From NCBI GenBank assembly GCA_963784615.1, contig CAWASG010000001.1, positions 558,001 through 622,000 on the forward strand: 64,000 bases of DNA, read 5' to 3'. The translations under genes were made by a program, and so were the position numbers. Shown here in pieces: positions 59,084 to 64,000 of the stretch. Numbering within the stretch: the stretch's first letter is position 1; every line of letters begins with the position of its first letter. The notes under the pieces were generated by a model that saw only the letters and a list, made by a program, of their open reading frames with translations, did no database searches and was not told the DNA's origin. This DNA is from UBA11403 sp963784615 (GTDB lineage Bacteria > Pseudomonadota > Gammaproteobacteria > Legionellales > Legionellaceae).

Positions 59084-60928
59084 ATGAAAAATATGAAATT
59101 TTTCCAAAGACCAACGTCTTCTTTTATAAATCAAAAGAGCAAAATAGAGCAAATTGAAAACACGCTCAAAATAGCAGGTTATATCCAACCCTCTCAACGT
59201 TACCACGATTTTTTAGTTAACAATAAAATTATCGATGCAAATGAAACAGTGGAGAACATGTTCACTCGTGTCGCACGCACCATTGCTACTGCTGGCATGC
59301 AATATTACGCTCCTACAGAACAACGTGATTTTGAATCTAAAACACATCAATTCCTCAGCGAGTTTAAAATTGTTCTCAGCACACCTTTTTATACGAATGC
59401 GGGAAGACACCATTCTAAAAGCCTTTCGGCTTGCGCCGTTCCACCCATAAATTTTCGAACGATTCGCCAAAAAGAATTAGAAAAAATGGTCAATGATTTT
59501 CATATTCAAGGTATGGGAACAGGATTTAATTTTGACAGTGTGGAAAAGCCGACAGAAATGTTGCTTCGTTTAAATTCAATTGCTGAGCAAGAAGTCGATC
59601 GTGGATTGATAGAAAGGCCCGTTGGCAATATGGGCATTCTGTCAGTAGATCATCCCGAAATACTTCCATTTGCACGCGCCAAAGTTGATAACGTTGTAAA
59701 AAATTGGAAATTCAATATTTCGATAAATTTTACCGAGCAATTTATGCGATCCCTACTGGCGGGTAATCGATATACTTCACCATGGGGACATCAAGTTAAC
59801 CCTAAATACATCTTAGACAATGTTTCAGAGTGTGCGCGAGTAACTGGCGATCCCGGAGCCCTCTTTCTGCATCGCTCTGAACAAAGCAATAAAACCCCTC
59901 ACTTAGGCAACTACGTGTCGGTATCACCTTGCAGTGAAGTGCCATTGTTATCTGGTGAAGTATGCCATTTTGGCTATTTAAATCTTTTCAATTTTATTCA
60001 AAATCAAGCAATAGACTACACCGAGCTAAGAGAAGCTATCTATCACTTGGTAGAGGCATTGGATAACACCATTGAACTGAGTTTAATGCGACTACCCGGT
60101 GAAAAAAGTTCCGCCATTATTGCCAAAATTCGTCGAATTGGTATTGGCTTATGCGGTTTTTCTGATCTCTTGTCTGCGTTAGGTATTCCCTATCATGCCC
60201 CCAAAGCGCTTGAAATATCAGAAAACATCATCAGTTTTATTAATTACCACTCTAAATGCGCCTCTGTAGCACTTGCGGAGTCTCGTGGTGCGTTTCCAGC
60301 CTACTACGACCAAGAGACGAAGCGATCGTTGATCTTGTCCGCCTTTGTTGATAAACCTACTCAAACCGTTAGTTTAGGGGACTGGCAGCAACTGGAGAAA
60401 GATGCTCAGACACATGGTATACGACATATTTCAACCGTAATTTTACCACCTACGGGTCGAAGTGCCTTAATGGCAGGAGTATCAACTTCTATTGAGCCGC
60501 ATTTTAAATTATTTGTGGATGAAAAATTTGAAGCGCTTCTAAAATTACAATGTGAGCGTTGCGGTTACAATCAAGATATTACGGCTGACCTTGACATTAT
60601 CAGACGTACTGGCAGTATTTTATCCACTAATTTGCCAGAGGAAGTCAAACGCGTGTTTTATACCACACTGGAATTAACTGCATCGGCACATTTAGGTATC
60701 ACAGCGGCATTTCAAAAATATACCGATGAAGCAATATCGAAAACCGTCAATTTAGTGTCTGGCTCAAGCACTGAAGATGTCTACCAACTCTATATCGATG
60801 CTTATCAGCAGGGCTTAAAGGGCATATCGATTTATGTAGATAAGAGTCGGTTGTTTCAACCCAAGCCTCTTGCAACGGAAACCCAAGGACTTGCGGCAGA
60901 AAGCTCCAATTTACCCGCCCATCGTTAA
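59084..60928 (+). CDS. Ribonucleotide-reductase-like protein (class II type), atypical active site
   Basis: A 614-residue protein with the ten-strand barrel of ribonucleotide reductase large chains. Recognisable parts are SLSACAVPP (C117, first redox Cys), the catalytic loop S281-P-C283-S-E285, C294 (second redox Cys, 11 residues on, as in NrdJ), RRIGIGLCGFSDLLSALG, PPTGRSALMAGVSTSIEP, and the NrdJ-like ending SKTVNLVSGSSTEDVYQLY and GLKGISIYVDKSR. The usual active-site pattern N-x-C-x-E is S-x-C-x-E here, so Asn is missing. No NrdB partner or C-terminal CxxC is seen. It may reduce an unusual nucleotide together with the kinase 13 bases upstream. Confidence 0.78.
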   Translation: MKNMKFFQRPTSSFINQKSKIEQIENTLKIAGYIQPSQRYHDFLVNNKIIDANETVENMFTRVARTIATAGMQYYAPTEQRDFESKTHQFLSEFKIVLSTPFYTNAGRHHSKSLSACAVPPINFRTIRQKELEKMVNDFHIQGMGTGFNFDSVEKPTEMLLRLNSIAEQEVDRGLIERPVGNMGILSVDHPEILPFARAKVDNVVKNWKFNISINFTEQFMRSLLAGNRYTSPWGHQVNPKYILDNVSECARVTGDPGALFLHRSEQSNKTPHLGNYVSVSPCSEVPLLSGEVCHFGYLNLFNFIQNQAIDYTELREAIYHLVEALDNTIELSLMRLPGEKSSAIIAKIRRIGIGLCGFSDLLSALGIPYHAPKALEISENIISFINYHSKCASVALAESRGAFPAYYDQETKRSLILSAFVDKPTQTVSLGDWQQLEKDAQTHGIRHISTVILPPTGRSALMAGVSTSIEPHFKLFVDEKFEALLKLQCERCGYNQDITADLDIIRRTGSILSTNLPEEVKRVFYTTLELTASAHLGITAAFQKYTDEAISKTVNLVSGSSTEDVYQLYIDAYQQGLKGISIYVDKSRLFQPKPLATETQGLAAESSNLPAHR

Positions 60929-61134
60929 CGTCGTATTGAAACCAGTTAAGGATCGCAAGTTGATTTTTGTATCCCGTGGGTTCTGTCATTTCAGAACCCC
61001 GAGTTACACGAAGGCTCCAACTGGGCTAGCGATTGAGGTGTTGCTTGCAGGGTTTAATGTCTCCTCAAAAATCGCTTGGATTTTCTCTCTGTTTCATCAT
61101 GGTATGATCTTGCCCTGGCAGCCGTGTAGTTAAA

Positions 61135-61163
61135 TTGAAACTATATGTGGTGTGTGTTATACT
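61135..61163 (+). promoter_or_regulatory. Sigma70-type promoter of the yciB operon
   Basis: TTGAAA (61135-61140) and TATACT (61158-61163) are separated by exactly 17 bases. Transcription would begin near 61170, just before the ATG at 61195. This also argues against a start of yciB at 61135. Confidence 0.65.
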
Positions 61164-61194
61164 AAAAGCGTTATTCCTAACCTTTTGGGGCATG

Positions 61195-61764
61195 ATGAAA
61201 CTACTTTTTGATATTTTTCCCATCATCCTTTTTTTTATTTTCTATAAAATATATGGCATCTATACCGCCACGGCATGTGCTATGGCAGCCTCGTTTATTC
61301 AAGTGGTTATCTTTCGAATAAGAGAACAACGCTATGAAAAAATGCATTTAATCAGCTTGGCGTTGATTGTACTTCTCGGTGGTGCGACCTTATTTTTTCA
61401 TAATCCGTCATTCATTAAATTAAAACCAACGGGGATCTATTGGTTATCTGCCTTGGCCTTTCTTGGGTCATCTTTTATTGGCAAAAAAACACTAATTCAG
61501 AAAATGATTGATGGCAACATCGACTTACCACCTCAAATATGGAGCCGGCTCAATTTTTCATGGGCAGCTTTTTTTATTATAATGGGAATCGTTAATCTCT
61601 ATGTTGCTCAACATTACGACACGGACACCTGGGTTAATTTCAAGTTATTCGGAGGGGCGGGCATGACACTGCTTTTTGTATTCCTACAGTCCATCTATTT
61701 AACAAGACATATCGTTGAAAAAGACGAAGTAACACCGCCGACCAAAGTATTAAACAAAACATAG
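61195..61764 (+). CDS. yciB: Inner-membrane-spanning protein YciB (septation protein A)
   Basis: A five-helix inner-membrane protein of 189 residues. I chose the ATG at 61195 because the product starts MKLLFDIFPIILFFIFYKIY like other YciB proteins; an ATG at 61192 is equally possible, and the frame's earlier ATG lies in the promoter. Family strings are GGATLFFHNPSFIKLKPT, KTLIQKMI, WSRLNFSWAAFFIIMGIVN and WVNFKLFG. YciB is linked to cell-envelope synthesis and septation in enterics. The response regulator starts 8 bases after its stop, so it leads a three-gene operon. Confidence 0.93.
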   Translation: MKLLFDIFPIILFFIFYKIYGIYTATACAMAASFIQVVIFRIREQRYEKMHLISLALIVLLGGATLFFHNPSFIKLKPTGIYWLSALAFLGSSFIGKKTLIQKMIDGNIDLPPQIWSRLNFSWAAFFIIMGIVNLYVAQHYDTDTWVNFKLFGGAGMTLLFVFLQSIYLTRHIVEKDEVTPPTKVLNKT

Positions 61765-61772
61765 GAGCAACC

Positions 61773-62441
61773 ATGCGATTGCTTCTGGTTGAAGATGATG
61801 AATTGCTAGGGGATGCCGTCAAAACCGGGTTAACACAATTTGGTTACGTTGTTGATTGGCTCAAAGACGGTGAAATCGCAAGACAAATCCTGAAATCTGA
61901 AATCTTCGAATTGATTATTCTAGATCTAGGTTTACCAAGACTCTCAGGGCTCGGGTTGCTGCAAGCGATTCGACAAGAAGGCAATACCACGCCAGTGATT
62001 GTTTTAACCGCCCGTGACTCAGTAGACGACCGCATTAAAGGCCTGGATAGTGGTGCAGATGATTACATCACAAAACCCTTCGATTTGAATGAACTCTCCG
62101 CGCGGATAAGAGCACTGACCCGCCGATCTCAAGGGCGCGCAGATGCGGAAATTCACTATCAAAACATTACCCTGGATCCAGCCTCACAAACCGTCACTAT
62201 GGATAATTCGCTTATCAGTTTGGCAAGGCGAGAATTTGCATTACTATTAAAGCTATTAGAAAATAATGGCCAGGTATTATCTCGTGAACAATTGATGCAG
62301 AGCATCTATAGCTGGGATGATGATGTCGACAGTAATACTCTTGAAGTTCACATCCACAATTTACGTAAAAAATTAAATGGGAATTTTATTCGCACGATTC
62401 GTGGAATTGGATATATGGCGGAGAAGGATACAAAATCTTAA
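61773..62441 (+). CDS. OmpR/QseB-type response regulator
   Basis: A 222-residue regulator. The receiver domain has acidic pocket E7/D8/D9, phospho-acceptor D51 in LILDLGLPR, LTARD and K101 in YITKPFDL. The C-terminal winged-helix DNA-binding domain includes SLARREFALLLKL and VEVHIHNLRKKL-like sequence (LEVHIHNLRKKL) ending TIRGIGYM. Its closest named relatives are QseB, PmrA and TctD-type regulators. It lies 8 bases after yciB, and GGAGC precedes the ATG. The cognate kinase follows after a 117-base gap that contains a family-B repeat. Confidence 0.92.
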   Translation: MRLLLVEDDELLGDAVKTGLTQFGYVVDWLKDGEIARQILKSEIFELIILDLGLPRLSGLGLLQAIRQEGNTTPVIVLTARDSVDDRIKGLDSGADDYITKPFDLNELSARIRALTRRSQGRADAEIHYQNITLDPASQTVTMDNSLISLARREFALLLKLLENNGQVLSREQLMQSIYSWDDDVDSNTLEVHIHNLRKKLNGNFIRTIRGIGYMAEKDTKS

Positions 62442-62448
62442 CGTAACC

Positions 62449-62551
62449 TTGTTTACGTGTAGGTTAGGTTGAGGCCTTGAGCCGAAGCCCAACAAAATCA
62501 TCCATGTTGGGCTTCGGCTTACCCGCCTCAACCCAACCTACATAAACACAG
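62449..62551. repeat. Family-B element, copy B7, inside the two-component operon
   Basis: TGTTTACGTGTAGGTTAGG and the GAGCCGAAGCCCAACA core face their complements; the sub-type is that of the 55.1-kb copy. It occupies nearly the entire gap between the response regulator stop (62441) and the kinase start (62559). It ends so that AGGTG of the ribosome site at 62550-62554 directly follows. Confidence 0.82.
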
Positions 62552-62558
62552 GTGAATT

Positions 62559-63962
62559 ATGCCAACATCAATCCGTAAATTTCTTCTCATCAACTTGCTA
62601 CTCGCGATCGCCATCACAACAACGCTCACAGCGATTGGGAACTACTATTTAGATGAAAAAGACATTCATGAGCATCTGGATATCATTATGGCGGTTTCGG
62701 CCTTATCTTATCAGGCTCTATTAGGCAATGATCTGCAAAAGCGACCACTGAATGAAATACAAGCTCGACTGGATAACATTCCTGTCGAGATTCAACACTA
62801 TTTTAAAAACTCATTCATTGATAATCAGGTCCCCGCCCACTATTTAAATAAATTTAGCTTTCAAATATTGGACGGCGATGGAAAATTGCTCCTGCATTCA
62901 TCCACCGCCCCCAAAATACCGCTCTCAACATCAAAAGATGGCTTTAGAGACAAAATCATCGACAATCAAAAATGGCGAGTATTTGCATCCCAGAATCACA
63001 CAACCGGAACGCGCACTGTACTGGCTGAGCGTTATGATACACGCAATGAACTCGGAACATTGATTACAGAGGATGATCTCTACATCATGCTCCTGACATT
63101 TCCGCTATCAGGACTACTCATTTGGATCATTATCGGACGAGGGTTGAACAGCCTCGATCGCGTAGCCGAAGAAGTGTCGAACCGAGCCCCTTCTTATCTG
63201 GAGCCCGTTAATCTTAAAAACGTTCCTGAGGAAATCAAACCCGTCATTGATGAACTGAATCAATTATTCCATCGACTCAAAGATGGCTTTGATCGAGAAA
63301 AACGGTTTGCTGCAGATGCGGCACATGAATTGCGCACGCCGCTTGCCGCCATTAAAGCCCAAGCGCAAGTTGCCTTCAATGCAACGTCTGTTGATGAAAA
63401 AAATGAAGCACTCAAAAAGCTCATTGCCAGCGTGAATCGAAGTACGCACGTTGTACAGCAATTATTAACCATGAGTAAACTCGTACCTGAAGCAGGAACC
63501 ATGAATGATTTAGTTAAAATTGATTTAGCTAAACTCACCCAGGATTTACTAGCAACACTCGCTCAAACAGCGATCGATAAGAATATTGATCTCGAATTTG
63601 AAAGCGATATACAGCCCCAAAAAATCACCGGAAATGCGACGGCCATCAGTATTCTGATTCGAAACTTGGTCGATAATGCAATCCGCTATACCCATGAAGG
63701 CGGTCGCGTCATCGTTTGCGTTGAAACGATCAAAAACGAAATCGTATTGAAAGTATCAGACGATGGCCCAGGTATTCCAGACGAATTGCGCGCGCGTGTA
63801 TTTGAACGATTTTTCAGAGTCATTGGCAATAAAAGCCAAGGTAGCGGCCTTGGGCTCGGCATCGTCCAACAAATCTGTGATCTGCATCACGCAAAGGTAA
63901 CGCTTGAATCTCCTAAAACAGGAACGGGATTAATCGTCACGGTTTATTTTCCAGCGAAGTAG
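62559..63962 (+). CDS. QseC-like sensor histidine kinase
   Basis: A 467-residue membrane kinase. Helix 1 (about 7-26) and helix 2 (about 172-192, LLTFPLSGLLIWIIIGRG) enclose a periplasmic sensor domain of about 145 residues. A HAMP-like linker is followed by the dimerisation box FAADAAHELRTPLAAIKAQ with H256. ATP-binding boxes are N (LVDNAIRYTHEGG), G1 (VSDDGPGIP), F (VFERFFR) and G2 (GSGLGLGIVQQI). It should phosphorylate the response regulator encoded upstream. AGGTG precedes the ATG. The inducing signal cannot be read from sequence. Confidence 0.92.
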   Translation: MPTSIRKFLLINLLLAIAITTTLTAIGNYYLDEKDIHEHLDIIMAVSALSYQALLGNDLQKRPLNEIQARLDNIPVEIQHYFKNSFIDNQVPAHYLNKFSFQILDGDGKLLLHSSTAPKIPLSTSKDGFRDKIIDNQKWRVFASQNHTTGTRTVLAERYDTRNELGTLITEDDLYIMLLTFPLSGLLIWIIIGRGLNSLDRVAEEVSNRAPSYLEPVNLKNVPEEIKPVIDELNQLFHRLKDGFDREKRFAADAAHELRTPLAAIKAQAQVAFNATSVDEKNEALKKLIASVNRSTHVVQQLLTMSKLVPEAGTMNDLVKIDLAKLTQDLLATLAQTAIDKNIDLEFESDIQPQKITGNATAISILIRNLVDNAIRYTHEGGRVIVCVETIKNEIVLKVSDDGPGIPDELRARVFERFFRVIGNKSQGSGLGLGIVQQICDLHHAKVTLESPKTGTGLIVTVYFPAK

Positions 63963-64000
63963 GTCGGGTGTTTCAATGCATGAGCACCATGAAATGAATA

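Overview
The window reads as chromosomal DNA of a moderately AT-rich gammaproteobacterium. The housekeeping genes (rimO, map, astD, truD, kdsB, folD, tdk, clpSA, icd, yciB and a QseBC-type two-component pair) all resemble gammaproteobacterial families. Phosphatidylcholine synthase, a giant ankyrin-repeat protein and several lineage-specific membrane/coiled-coil proteins suggest a host-associated or protist-associated lineage such as Legionellales. That placement is inference: no rRNA or other taxonomic marker is present. No tRNA, rRNA or CRISPR array was recognised.

Layout. 1-8.2 kb: the end of an unknown gene, rimO, map-astD, two unknown genes, pcs, a secreted protein and a thioredoxin-like protein. 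8.4-14.4 kb: ccmBA on the minus strand, sohB, a Lys/Ala-rich small protein, truD, and ggt on the minus strand. 14.7-18.6 kb: a 1277-residue protein that joins a RelE-like N-terminus, a UvrD-type SF1 helicase and about eleven ankyrin repeats. 18.7-32.8 kb: a two-partner secretion locus. It holds a 3158-residue exoprotein whose centre is nine nearly identical 498-bp units, a Skp/OmpH-like chaperone, a small secreted protein, a 176-bp tandem array, a frameshifted DUF559 endonuclease gene and the outer-membrane transporter TpsB. 32.9-41.4 kb: a second-type EF-G, an MFS transporter, a secreted protein, and kdsB coupled to a histidine phosphatase. 41.6-46.4 kb: an orphan solute-binding protein and a run of unknown membrane/coiled-coil genes. 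46.7-56.7 kb: folD, tdk, PhnA, an SDR, an isochorismatase-like hydrolase, an outer-membrane protein, clpS-clpA and icd. 56.8-64 kb: an MltD-like transglycosylase, a uridine kinase beside an atypical ribonucleotide-reductase-like protein, and a yciB-response regulator-kinase operon.

The intergenic DNA is full of short non-autonomous repeats. Family A has arms that read as 'CGTTGCGAGGCACGAAGCAA' and its complement. Family B has a core around 'GAGCGAAGCCCAACA' and ends in CACTGCCATTAAG. One family-B copy is a clean insertion with an 11-bp target duplication inside a palindrome. Family B copies also carry microsatellite expansions, such as TTGGG repeated 15 times.

The strongest candidates for undescribed biology are the RelE-like/helicase/ankyrin fusion, the homogenised repeat exoprotein with its local chaperone and 25-bp flanking direct repeats, and the uridine kinase/RNR-like pair whose active-site Asn is replaced by Ser.
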